Source: Erythrobacter sp. (lineage in GTDB: Bacteria > Pseudomonadota > Alphaproteobacteria > Sphingomonadales > Sphingomonadaceae). Taken from it: 64,000 nt of DNA. Made by a program: the position numbers and the translations under genes. Below are positions 1 through 7,248 of the stretch, piece after piece. The stretch is taken from positions 124,001-188,000 of the forward strand of contig JAACTC010000007.1 of assembly GCA_009993635.1 (NCBI GenBank), in the 5' to 3' direction. The notes beneath the pieces were generated by a model. It did no database searches. It was not told the DNA's origin and saw only the letters and a list, made by a program, of their open reading frames with translations. How positions within the stretch are numbered: the stretch's first letter is position 1; the number at the start of each line of letters is the position of its first letter.

Positions 1-90
1 GCCGACTGCGGTGAATGCGGCCAGCGGCGCACGAAGCCGTGCGGCTATTCGGCCTGCCCGATTTCCGAGGTGGGTGGTGATCATGGCTAA
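1..90 (+). CDS. 3' end of a cysteine-rich phage protein (partial)
   Basis: The frame beginning at base 1 is open to a TAA at 88-90 and encodes 29 residues containing a CGEC pair and two more cysteines (CGYSAC), which resembles the end of a small zinc-ribbon protein. The start lies outside the window. Its stop overlaps the ATG at 83 of the next gene by 8 bases, the kind of coupling seen throughout this prophage. The family cannot be named from this fragment, and it could be a chance open frame. Confidence 0.45.
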   Translation, partial: ADCGECGQRRTKPCGYSACPISEVGGDHG

Positions 91-658
91 GGCCCGTTTC
101 CCCGACAAATTCGGGCGATATCGACTGGGTGCAGACGGCGTGTTGCGTCAGATGCGCGGCCGGGCATCGAGCCCTACGGTCGCTATCGTGACGCTGCGGC
201 CGCTAGACCATAGCGAGCCAGAACAAACCGCCCGAGCCGTCGAGCCGCGGGCAGTAGAACCTGCGATCGCCGAGAAGCCGCTTCCCTCAGTCTCAGAGGT
301 TTCTCAGCCTTTGCCCAGACCTTCGGTCGGCATGTCCCTGCGGGACATTATCGCCGATATCGACGACGCGCCGACTGAAAGAAGAGCCACTCCGCCACGC
401 CCGCCTGTGCGCCACGCGCCCGCTCAGCGGTCTCCGCAAGCTCCGCTGCCGCGCAGGTCCCAGGAAATCCCCTTTCACCTTCGGCAGCGCAATATCGAAG
501 GGGCGACGGCCCATCTGAAAAGGCACGGCATCCTGGTCGATGTGGTCGATCGGGACGCGCTGGTGCGGCGTTACCGCGTGACCGGGCGAGCCGAGCTTCA
601 GTTGAAGGAAGGCGTCGTCGAGATCGCGTGCGCGCACGGATTCGAGGTGATCCGGTGA
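83..658 (+). CDS. hypothetical prophage early protein
   Basis: An open frame of 191 codons from ATG 83, preceded by a purine-rich GAGGTGGGTGG stretch; an upstream in-frame start at 11 lacks such a site. The protein has a basic N-terminus (MAKARFPDK), a long Pro/Arg-rich low-complexity middle (about residues 65-135) and a compact C-terminal 60 residues of mixed alpha/beta character. No family is recognised. Its stop overlaps the GTG start of the next gene. Position at the head of the early operon, before the transposase, suggests a regulatory or accessory role, which is inference only. Confidence 0.6.
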   Translation: MAKARFPDKFGRYRLGADGVLRQMRGRASSPTVAIVTLRPLDHSEPEQTARAVEPRAVEPAIAEKPLPSVSEVSQPLPRPSVGMSLRDIIADIDDAPTERRATPPRPPVRHAPAQRSPQAPLPRRSQEIPFHLRQRNIEGATAHLKRHGILVDVVDRDALVRRYRVTGRAELQLKEGVVEIACAHGFEVIR

Positions 659-948
659 AGCCAACGCTGGGATATCCGAGCCGCACCGCTGCTGCAGTGG
701 CGCTGACCGGAGAGGGCAAATCGCCGCAAGAAATTGCCGAGCTGCTCGACGTGAGCGTGAATGCCGTGAGCGGCCTGATCTCCGCGCGCAATACCAGGCG
801 CCCCAAAGAACGCGATCTTCTGGCCCTGCCCTCCGACGTTTCGGAGGCCCTGCGCCCCATCGCCACCAAACAATCGATCGAGATCCGGGAACTGGCGGTT
901 GCGCTGCTTCGCAAAACGATCCGCGAGGGGGGATTTCACGATGCCTAA
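655..948 (+). CDS. small helix-turn-helix early protein
   Basis: A 97-residue protein starting at GTG 655, which overlaps the previous TGA (GTGA arrangement). Residues about 12-40 (AVALTGEGKSPQEIAELLDV and following) read as a compact helix-turn-helix of the sigma-4/LuxR type: a spacer, then E-I-A-E-L-L-x-V-S-x-x-A-V recognition helix. The remainder is helical and ends beyond the start of the next gene. A GTG at 628 would add nine residues but lacks the coupling. Likely a DNA-binding early regulator in the position occupied by ner-like genes in Mu relatives; its target is unknown. Confidence 0.65.
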   Translation: MKPTLGYPSRTAAAVALTGEGKSPQEIAELLDVSVNAVSGLISARNTRRPKERDLLALPSDVSEALRPIATKQSIEIRELAVALLRKTIREGGFHDA

Positions 949-1402
949 GGCCAAGCCCCACCCCGACCAGATCGCGTTCGGTTTCGATCCGCCGGTGCTC
1001 GACGAGCGCCCCGCCGTGCTTTCCGGTCTCGAGAAGGAGATCGCCGGAGTCGTCGGCACGATACTGGCCAGCACGCCGATGTCGCGCGAAGAAATCGCCG
1101 CACGCATGAGCGACTTGCTGGGCGAGCCGATCAGCCGCGCGATGCTCGACGCCTATTCGAGCCCTGCCCGGATCGATCACAAGGTACCAATGTCGCGGTT
1201 TTTCGCGCTGGTACTGGCCACCAAGCGCCACGATCTGTTCGACCCCCTGGTACGCAAGATCGGAGCCGGCCTCCTGGTCGGCGACGAGATAAAGACTGCC
1301 CGGCTCGGCCAGCTCGATCGCATTATCTCGAACGCTCGCGAGGAGAAGCGCAAGCTCGCACAGACAGCACCTCTCATCCGAGGGGGAGCTGCCGATGTCT
1401 AG
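941..1402 (+). CDS. conserved Mu-like early protein, probable DNA-binding regulator
   Basis: A 153-residue helical protein from ATG 941, just inside the previous gene's end. The segment MSREEIAARMSDLLGEPISR (about residues 47-66) looks like a helix-turn-helix. It is followed by a second helical block, SRFFALVLATKRHDLFDPLV, resembling phage regulator families that sit directly in front of Mu-type transposases in alphaproteobacteria. Its TAG stop lies 8 bases inside the transposase gene, so the two are translationally coupled. A role in controlling transposition is suggested by position and the motif; no specific family name is assigned. Confidence 0.6.
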   Translation: MPKAKPHPDQIAFGFDPPVLDERPAVLSGLEKEIAGVVGTILASTPMSREEIAARMSDLLGEPISRAMLDAYSSPARIDHKVPMSRFFALVLATKRHDLFDPLVRKIGAGLLVGDEIKTARLGQLDRIISNAREEKRKLAQTAPLIRGGAADV

Positions 1403-3380
1403 TGCCGCAGCTGCCACAGAAAATGTCCAGGCCGATCGCGCGCCCAGCGAGTGGTTTACCGCCGCCGAGCTTGCGCAGCTCGCGTTGCCCGGTCTGCCGA
1501 CCGACAAGCGCGGGATCAATCGCCTCGCCGCCGACGAAGGCTGGGCTTCGCGCGTCGACCTGGAACGCAAGCCGCTGGCGCGGCCGCGCAAGGGCCGGGG
1601 CGGCGGAGTCGAGTTCCACCATCGCCTGCTGCCGGGCGAAACTCAGGTTGCGCTGGGCGCGCGCGGACTCCTGCCGGGCAAGACGAGCCGACCGGCCAGC
1701 GACGGAACCGGCTGGGCATGGTTCGAGCGGCAAGCGGACAAGGTGAAGGAAGAAGCCGAGGCGAGGCTCGCCCTGGTTCAGGAGATCGAGACGCTCGAGC
1801 AGGGAGGAATGACCCGCTCAGCCGCCGTTGCCGAGTCCGCATCGCGCCACGGGAAGGGCGCTTCGACCATCTGGAGCTGGCTCAATCTAATCCGGGGTGT
1901 CGCCGTCGAGAACCGTCTGCCCGCCCTCGCACCGCGTCGGTGTGGCGGTGGCAAGGCGCAGGAGATCGATCCAGAGATCTGGAAGCTGTTTCTCAGCGAT
2001 TATCTGCGGCCGAGCGCGCCGCCGCTGACAAACGCCTACGAACGGACGGCTGCGATCGCGCGGGAACGAGACATCCCGATCCCGTCGGAGCGAACTTTCC
2101 GGCGCAAGCTGGAGAGCGAGGTCGATGCTAAGATCGTGATCCTGAAGCGGGAGGGCGAGGAAGCGCTTCGCCAGTCGCTGCCTGCCCAGCGCCGTACGGT
2201 GGCGCATCTTCACGCGCTGGAGCATGTCAATATCGACGGGCACAAGTTCGACGTGTTCGTGCGCACGGCCGAGGGCACGATCGTGCGACCGATGATGGTC
2301 GCGATCCAGGACCTCTACAGCCGCAAGATCGTGGCGTGGCGGCTGGGCGAGACCGAGAGTTCGGCTCTGGTGCGGCTCGCCTTCGCGGACCTGTTTCAGA
2401 AGTTCGGCATCCCCAAGGCCTGCACGCTCGACAACGGGCGCGGTTTCGCGAGCAAATGGATCACCGGGGGCGCGAAGTCGCGCTTTCGCTTCAAGATCCG
2501 CGAGGAAGAGCCGACAGGCCTGCTGACCGGCCTCGGCATCGCCATCCACTGGACGCTTCCCTATCGCGGGCAGTCGAAGCCGATCGAGCGAGCCTTCCGC
2601 GATCTGGCAGACACGATCTCCAAGCATCCCGCCACCGAGGGCGCCTATGTAGGCAAGAACCCGCTGGCGAAGCCGGAAAACTACGGCAGCAAGGCGGTCG
2701 ACTGGGCTGATTTCGAAGCGTTGGTCGCGGACGGAATCGCCCGTCACAATGCGAAGACCGGCCGCAGGACAGAGACCGCGAGAGGCCGCAGCTTCGACGA
2801 GGTGTTCGAAGAGAGCTACCGCGTCGCGCCGATCGGCAAGGCGACGCCCGAGCACCTGCGTATGGCCTTGCTCGCGGCCGACCAGAAGCTGGTCAATCGC
2901 AAGACCGGCATCGTCGAGCTTTTCGGCAACAGATACTGGTCGGAAGCCTCATCGAACGCTTCGGGCGAGCGGATCACAGTACGCTTCGATCCGGACGAGC
3001 TGCACGGCGACGTGCACCTCTACGCGCAGGACGGTCGATATCTCGGCGCGGCCGAGCTGATCCACGACACAGGCTACGACACTGCCGAAGCCGCCCGCCG
3101 TGTTGAGAAAAAGCGCGCCGCGATCAGGCGCACCACGCGCGAAGCAGCCAAGGCCGAGGGGCTGCTCGATGCGCAGGAACTCGCGCGGCGGCAAGTGCGC
3201 CTGGTCGAGCCGCAAACGCCCGAACCCGGCGTCATCCGCCCGATGCCCCACCGTGGGCAGACCGCGATCGCCGCGAAGGCGCGGCCGGCAGAACAGACCG
3301 AACCCCAAAGCGACGACATTGAGCGTGAGGCGAGCGTCTTTCGCGCGCTCAGCCTGATCGATGGCGGACGCGAGGATTAA
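1395..3380 (+). CDS. muA: Mu-type DDE transposase (A protein)
   Basis: 661 residues, close to the 663 of Mu A. It catalyses strand nicking and transfer during prophage transposition. The N-terminus (residues about 19-50, WFTAAELAQLALPGLPTDKR) matches the Mu-type winged-helix DNA-binding domain; a second helical DNA-binding region follows at about 140-170. The RNase H-like core carries the catalytic triad: D281 in HVNIDGHKF, D346 in CTLDNGRGF and E398 in SKPIERAF. These are spaced almost as in Mu A (D269, D336, E392). A C-terminal beta-barrel region and a basic tail follow. All catalytic residues are present and no frameshift is seen, so the protein is predicted to be active. Confidence 0.95.
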   Translation: MSSAAAATENVQADRAPSEWFTAAELAQLALPGLPTDKRGINRLAADEGWASRVDLERKPLARPRKGRGGGVEFHHRLLPGETQVALGARGLLPGKTSRPASDGTGWAWFERQADKVKEEAEARLALVQEIETLEQGGMTRSAAVAESASRHGKGASTIWSWLNLIRGVAVENRLPALAPRRCGGGKAQEIDPEIWKLFLSDYLRPSAPPLTNAYERTAAIARERDIPIPSERTFRRKLESEVDAKIVILKREGEEALRQSLPAQRRTVAHLHALEHVNIDGHKFDVFVRTAEGTIVRPMMVAIQDLYSRKIVAWRLGETESSALVRLAFADLFQKFGIPKACTLDNGRGFASKWITGGAKSRFRFKIREEEPTGLLTGLGIAIHWTLPYRGQSKPIERAFRDLADTISKHPATEGAYVGKNPLAKPENYGSKAVDWADFEALVADGIARHNAKTGRRTETARGRSFDEVFEESYRVAPIGKATPEHLRMALLAADQKLVNRKTGIVELFGNRYWSEASSNASGERITVRFDPDELHGDVHLYAQDGRYLGAAELIHDTGYDTAEAARRVEKKRAAIRRTTREAAKAEGLLDAQELARRQVRLVEPQTPEPGVIRPMPHRGQTAIAAKARPAEQTEPQSDDIEREASVFRALSLIDGGRED

Positions 3381-3382
3381 GC

Positions 3383-3419
3383 GGCGCGCGGCGGCGAGGT
3401 GAGAGTCCCGCCGCGCGCC
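3383..3419 (+). terminator. GC-rich hairpin between transposase and ATPase genes
   Basis: A perfect 12-base stem (GGCGCGCGGCGG at 3383-3394 pairing with 3408-3419) closes a 13-base loop, 3 bases after the transposase stop. No T-run follows, so it is not a classical intrinsic terminator. It could attenuate transcription or protect the upstream mRNA end, adjusting the amount of ATPase relative to transposase. Confidence 0.5.
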
Positions 3420-3449
3420 ATGTCCACGATATAACAGGAGACGATTACC

Positions 3450-4466
3450 ATGGCGACACAGATTGAACAGACCGAAGCGGGCAACGAGGAATGGAAGGCC
3501 GGCGTAGATGCCAGGGCGGACTTCGACGCCGAAGTCGAGAAGCAGCGCAAGTGGCTGGTCGAGCACAAGGCAGACACGGACCTGCCCTGGTCGGCGCTGG
3601 CCAAGCATCTCGGGCCGGAGATCAATGCCAAGTCGCTGGGCCTCTTCGCCAACGGAAACTACGCAGGCCCCGAAGACCGCTTCGTCGAGGCGATCCGGCG
3701 TTACCGCCTGATGATCGTCAGCCAGGCGGAGATGCAGATCGCGGCACCCGTCGCTCCGACCTTCTACGAGACCGAGACGAGCAGGCAGCTGATGGTGATT
3801 CTGCGGCACGCCCAGCGAGGGCGCATCGTCTACGCCGCGATGGGCGCCGGGTGTGGCAAGACCAAGACCGCAAAACACTTCCGCGATCTGATCCCCAATG
3901 TCTTCCTCGTCACAATAGCGCCTTCGACAGCCGGTCTCGCCAGCATGCAGCGCGAAGTGCTGTTCAAGCTGGGCGAGAAGGTCGTCCACGGCAGTTCGCA
4001 GACGCTCTCGCGGCGGATCAAGGACTTCTTCGAAGTGACGCCGAACGGGCTGCTGATCATCGACGAGGCGCAGCACCTGACCACGCGCGCGATCGAGGAG
4101 ATTCGCAGCTGGCACGATGAGTCCGGCGTGGGCGTCGCCTTGCTAGGCAACGAGCATGTCCAGCAGACGCTCGACGGGGGAGCGCGGGCGGCGACCTTCG
4201 CGCAGATCTTCAGCCGGGTGGGAATGCGGCTTGTCCGGTCAAAGCCGCTGGCCGGCGATATCGAGGCTTTTCTCGACGCCTGGGCGGTCTCAGATACTGC
4301 CGCGCGGAAGGAGCTGGGACGCATCGCGGCCCTGCCCGGCGCGCTGCGCACAGCCACCTTCGTGCTCGAGCTGGCCATCACGCTCGCATCTGCCGAGAAG
4401 AAGCCCCTGGCACTTGCACACGTCCAGAACGCCTGGGCGCAACTCGCCAAGCGGAGCCAGTCGTGA
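3450..4466 (+). CDS. muB: MuB-type AAA+ ATPase, transposition target selector
   Basis: 338 residues. The MuB family binds target DNA as ATP-dependent filaments, delivers it to the transposase and stimulates strand transfer. The N-terminal 90 residues contain a helical DNA-binding region. The ATPase core has Walker A GAGCGKTKT with K137 and Walker B LLIIDEAQH with D205-E206, plus a downstream sensor-like segment GVALLGNEHV. It starts at ATG 3450 behind AACAGGAGACG. The stop overlaps the ATG of the next small gene by one base. AAA_22-type ATPases also fit the motifs, but its position directly after the transposase decides for MuB. Confidence 0.93.
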   Translation: MATQIEQTEAGNEEWKAGVDARADFDAEVEKQRKWLVEHKADTDLPWSALAKHLGPEINAKSLGLFANGNYAGPEDRFVEAIRRYRLMIVSQAEMQIAAPVAPTFYETETSRQLMVILRHAQRGRIVYAAMGAGCGKTKTAKHFRDLIPNVFLVTIAPSTAGLASMQREVLFKLGEKVVHGSSQTLSRRIKDFFEVTPNGLLIIDEAQHLTTRAIEEIRSWHDESGVGVALLGNEHVQQTLDGGARAATFAQIFSRVGMRLVRSKPLAGDIEAFLDAWAVSDTAARKELGRIAALPGALRTATFVLELAITLASAEKKPLALAHVQNAWAQLAKRSQS

Positions 4467-4624
4467 TGGGCCGGCATATCGAAGCTGCACGCGAGACCTG
4501 CGCTGCCTTCGACCGGCAGTTCGGCCGCGGTGCCGCGTTGCGCGAGGCACTAGCTGTCTGGACGAGCGGTGTGTTCTTCGTCGTCGTTCTGCTGGGCATC
4601 GCCCTCATCGTGGGAGGCAACTGA
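4466..4624 (+). CDS. small single-pass membrane protein
   Basis: A 52-codon frame from ATG 4466 (overlapping the ATPase stop as TGATG) to TGA 4622-4624, which in turn overlaps the ATG of gemA. The N-terminal half is amphipathic and charged; the C-terminal half, around GVFFVVVLLGIALIVGG, is a clear transmembrane segment. Exact stop/start coupling on both sides and the coherent hydrophobic segment argue that it is translated. Function unknown; small early membrane proteins of phages often act in exclusion or host takeover, which here is only a possibility. Confidence 0.65.
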   Translation: MGRHIEAARETCAAFDRQFGRGAALREALAVWTSGVFFVVVLLGIALIVGGN

Positions 4625-5304
4625 TGGCGCAGACAGCCGCTTTGGCGAAAACGAGTTCGCACCGTCGATCGATGATCGCGAAGATCCACGTCGCCAGGAA
4701 GCAGATCAACCTGGAAGAGGATGATTATCGGCAGATGCTGTTCGACGTCGCCGGCAAGGACAGCGCGGCCGACTGCACCGAGCCCGAGCTCGAGGCAGTG
4801 ATCGAACGGCTGAAGTCGCGTGGATTCACGCCGTTCCCGGCCCGGGGTGGCAACAAAGCCGCGCGGCACAAGGTCGCCCGTAAGGCACGGGCTCTGTGGA
4901 TCTCGCTCTACCAGCTCGGCGCTGTCAGAAACCCGTCTGAGGAGGCACTGGAGGCCTTCGCCAAACGCCAGCTCGGGTGCGAAAGGCTGAACTGGGCAAA
5001 GCAGTCCGACGGGTATCGGCTGATCGAGGCGCTCAAGCAGATGGCCGAGCGCGAGGGCTGGCACCAGCGGGGGCCAAGAGGTGAAAAGCTCTCGGTTCGC
5101 CAGTTGCAGAAGGGCCTGTGCGAAGCGATCCTGACGAAGTTGCAGGACAAAGGCCTTGCCGGGTCGGGCTGGACGCTGGAGCAGACCGCATTCCGCCTGC
5201 TGGGCGAGGAACTGGACCTGCTGTTGGTGACTTCGCCCGAGGTCTGGGTGAATCTGGCCGCCCAGCTTGGGCGGGTGCTGCGCGAACAGGGTGGCGCATC
5301 GTGA
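4624..5304 (+). CDS. gemA: GemA/Mu gp16 family regulatory protein
   Basis: 226 residues from ATG 4624. The N-terminal part (IAKIHVARKQINLEEDDYRQ, then a GKDSAADCTEPELEAVIERL helix) matches the DUF1018 family typified by Mu gp16/GemA, which modulates host gene expression and DNA topology early after infection. The C-terminal 90 residues are helical and basic. The track frame continues upstream to 4156, but that part overlaps the ATPase gene in another frame and is discarded. The stop overlaps the GTG of the next gene. Confidence 0.85.
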   Translation: MAQTAALAKTSSHRRSMIAKIHVARKQINLEEDDYRQMLFDVAGKDSAADCTEPELEAVIERLKSRGFTPFPARGGNKAARHKVARKARALWISLYQLGAVRNPSEEALEAFAKRQLGCERLNWAKQSDGYRLIEALKQMAEREGWHQRGPRGEKLSVRQLQKGLCEAILTKLQDKGLAGSGWTLEQTAFRLLGEELDLLLVTSPEVWVNLAAQLGRVLREQGGAS

Positions 5305-5639
5305 GCCGCCGACTGCCAAGCGCCGAGGCCATGCGAATAATAGCCGTGAAGGGGCTCGCACCACTCGCACGGGCCTATGCCAGCCAACCGCGGGACCCGC
5401 TCAATTTCCATGCGGGTCAATGGCGGAAGCGGGTCCGGCAGGCTGAGGTCGAGGTCATCGATAATCTTCGCGCAGAAGGCGTCGAAATCGCAATTTCCAA
5501 GGAAGGCACCGTTCGGGTTGCTTTCGAAAATATCCGGACGACCTCGCGGCTCGGCCTGCGCACCGCGCTCAAGAATTGGGAGACCAAGGCTCGCGGTGAC
5601 CGGGTCGACGGCCTTTATCGGAAAGGAAGGAAGCCATGA
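5301..5639 (+). CDS. hypothetical phage protein
   Basis: 112 residues starting at GTG 5301, which overlaps the gemA stop by 4 bases. The protein is basic and mixed alpha/beta. A conserved-looking middle (AGQWRKRVRQAEVEVIDNLR) is followed by a short beta segment. No domain is recognised. Strict coupling with both neighbours and normal codon use support expression as part of the early operon. Confidence 0.6.
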   Translation: MSRRLPSAEAMRIIAVKGLAPLARAYASQPRDPLNFHAGQWRKRVRQAEVEVIDNLRAEGVEIAISKEGTVRVAFENIRTTSRLGLRTALKNWETKARGDRVDGLYRKGRKP

Positions 5640-5899
5640 AGCAAGCACTGGTTGTCGTGGAGAATGATCGCGCGCCCCGGCTGGCCGATCGCCAGCAGCG
5701 CGGTGCGCGCGGCTATGCCGCCACCTACCTTCCGGGAGAGGTCAATCGCTGTCCGAGCTGCGGGTGCTGGACGTGGAACGTCCACCGCGTGACGGCCGAA
5801 TGCATGCGCTGCGATTTGCCGCTTGCCATCGCGACCGACGGGGAGCGGGTCGAGCGGCCTGCCCGCCCGTCGTTCTGGACCCGGCTGAAGAACTTCTGA
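5636..5899 (+). CDS. small zinc-ribbon-like phage protein
   Basis: 87 residues. Two cysteine pairs, CPSC at about residues 38-41 and CMRC at about 55-58, are spaced as in a zinc ribbon, with an aromatic CWTW next to the first pair. The C-terminus is basic. ATG 5636 overlaps the previous stop by 4 bases; its own TGA shares a base with the next ATG. A nucleic-acid-binding role is plausible; no specific family is claimed. Confidence 0.6.
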   Translation: MKQALVVVENDRAPRLADRQQRGARGYAATYLPGEVNRCPSCGCWTWNVHRVTAECMRCDLPLAIATDGERVERPARPSFWTRLKNF

Positions 5900-6165
5900 T
5901 GGGAACGATCCGCGTCTCCGATCATGCGTTGCTTCGCTTCATGGAGCGCTCGGCCGCGCTGCCGGTCGAGCAGCTGCGCGCCAGCCTGGAGGCATCGCTC
6001 GACCGCGCGCATTCGGCGGCGGCCGAAATCGGTGCAAGCGATTACCTCATTCACGCAGCCGATGGGCTCTTCCTCGTCCGGGACGACGTCGTCGTGACCG
6101 TGCTTGAGGATGAAGATGCGCGGTCGACTTTCTTCAACCTCAGGCGAGTGGCGAAGAAGACGTGA
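5899..6165 (+). CDS. hypothetical phage protein
   Basis: 88 residues from ATG 5899, overlapping the previous stop by one base. The sequence SDHALLRFMERSAALPVEQL resembles phage proteins of the type that begin 'I/V-S-x-H-A-L-x-R-F-x-E-R', followed by a short beta hairpin (LFLVRDDVVVTVL). The beta-rich C-terminal half looks compact, somewhat like small RelE/BrnT-fold proteins, but this is not established. It sits immediately upstream of the late activator. Confidence 0.55.
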   Translation: MGTIRVSDHALLRFMERSAALPVEQLRASLEASLDRAHSAAAEIGASDYLIHAADGLFLVRDDVVVTVLEDEDARSTFFNLRRVAKKT

Positions 6166-6542
6166 GGGATGGCCGCGAGCATCTGACCCGCGACCTGATC
6201 GCGCTGCTCGGCATCGACGGGCTGATCGCGCTTGCCGAGGCATTCGGCGGGCAGCGTCTTTACGTTCCGCAGGCGATTCCCGACGATCACGTCATAGCCA
6301 AAGCACTAGGCAAGGATCTCGCGGCGAAGATCAGCGATCGCTATTCGCGCTTCTCCATCCGCGTGCCGATGGTGCGGAAAATCCGGGCCCAGCGTTACCG
6401 CGCGGACGGACTATCAAATGCCCGCATTGCCAAGAAACTCGGCATCACCGAGCCGGGGGTCGACTACATTTTCTCGACACTCGACAATCCACCTGCAAAA
6501 GGTGCAGGGGGCGACAGCGCCCAACTTTCCCTGGAGTTCTGA
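6162..6542 (+). CDS. mor: Mor/C-type middle/late transcription activator
   Basis: 126 residues from GTG 6162. The C-terminal part (VRKIRAQRYRADGLSNARIA, then KKLGITEPGVDYIF) is the helix-turn-helix of the Mor transcription activator family. Mu Mor and C bind dyad sites as dimers and recruit RNA polymerase to middle and late promoters. The N-terminal DLIALLGIDGLIALAEAFGG matches the family dimerisation helices. It is the last gene before a palindromic motif (6548-6563) and the lysis module, where Mu has its activator gene ahead of the late promoter Plys. Only one such gene is seen, so it may combine Mor and C roles. Confidence 0.85.
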   Translation: MRDGREHLTRDLIALLGIDGLIALAEAFGGQRLYVPQAIPDDHVIAKALGKDLAAKISDRYSRFSIRVPMVRKIRAQRYRADGLSNARIAKKLGITEPGVDYIFSTLDNPPAKGAGGDSAQLSLEF

Positions 6543-6547
6543 CGCCC

Positions 6548-6563
6548 GCCCAAGCTCTTGGGC
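6548..6563 (+). promoter_or_regulatory. putative late-promoter operator, copy 1
   Basis: GCCCAAG-CT-CTTGGGC is a palindrome with 7-base arms and a 2-base centre, 37 bases before the endolysin gene. The core CCCAAGnTCTTGGGCATG recurs at 15619-15636, before the protease gene. Mu has C-dependent late promoters at exactly these two places (Plys and PI). The site lies just behind the Mor/C-type activator gene. Binding by that protein is inference. Confidence 0.6.
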
Positions 6564-6600
6564 ATGACCTCGATCGCGGGCAATCCATAGAGCAGTCGGC

Positions 6601-7248
6601 ATGGCCGACGAAGAACTCTCTGGGAACACACCAATCGTCGTGAAGGCGTTCACCGACCGCTTCATGCGCGCTTTCGCGCATTTGATCGGGATCGAAGGTG
6701 GCTACGTAAATGATCCCGTGGATCGTGGCGGGGCGACCAAATACGGGATCTCGCTGCGCTTCCTGGTCGCCGAAGGCAAGGTCGACGACGACGGCGACGG
6801 TTTCGCCGACTTCGATCTCGACATGGATGGCGACATCGATGGCGCGGACATTCGCAAGCTGACCATCCTCGATGCGAAAATACTCTACCGCACCTGCTTC
6901 TGGGACCGGCTCGACTGCGGCAGCTTCGAAGAGCCGATCGGCGAAATGCTGTTCGACCAGGCCGTGAATGGGGGGCTGCGGGCAGCGGCCAAACTGCTGC
7001 AGCGCGCGCTCAACGAGATTGCGCGCGAGGCCCGCTTCCGCTCGACTCCGCTCAAGGTCGACGGCGTGATCGGAGAAAAGACCCGGCAGCGCCTGGACAG
7101 CTACGTTGCCCGGTTCGGCGTGGACAGGATCATCGACGCATATCGCGAGGCAGTGAAGGATCGCTATCACGCGATCGTTCGGGCGAACCCCAGCCAGGCA
7201 CGGTTTCTGCGCGGCTGGCTGAACCGCGCAAACAGGCTCGGCTGGTGA
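6601..7248 (+). CDS. GH108-type endolysin with calcium-binding loop
   Basis: 215 residues. The ZliS-type N-acetylmuramidase fold is marked by IEGGYVNDPVDRGGATKYGI with predicted catalytic Glu32, and a C-terminal peptidoglycan-binding region (LKVDGVIGEKTRQRL, about 150-165). Between them, residues 62-84 form an aspartate-rich insert. D72-x-D74-x-D76-G-x-I-x-x-x-D83 is a textbook EF-hand/dockerin loop, and a weaker one precedes it. It degrades host peptidoglycan at lysis. No signal peptide is visible, so export should depend on the holin. The stop overlaps the GTG of the spanin gene. Confidence 0.9.
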   Translation: MADEELSGNTPIVVKAFTDRFMRAFAHLIGIEGGYVNDPVDRGGATKYGISLRFLVAEGKVDDDGDGFADFDLDMDGDIDGADIRKLTILDAKILYRTCFWDRLDCGSFEEPIGEMLFDQAVNGGLRAAAKLLQRALNEIAREARFRSTPLKVDGVIGEKTRQRLDSYVARFGVDRIIDAYREAVKDRYHAIVRANPSQARFLRGWLNRANRLGW

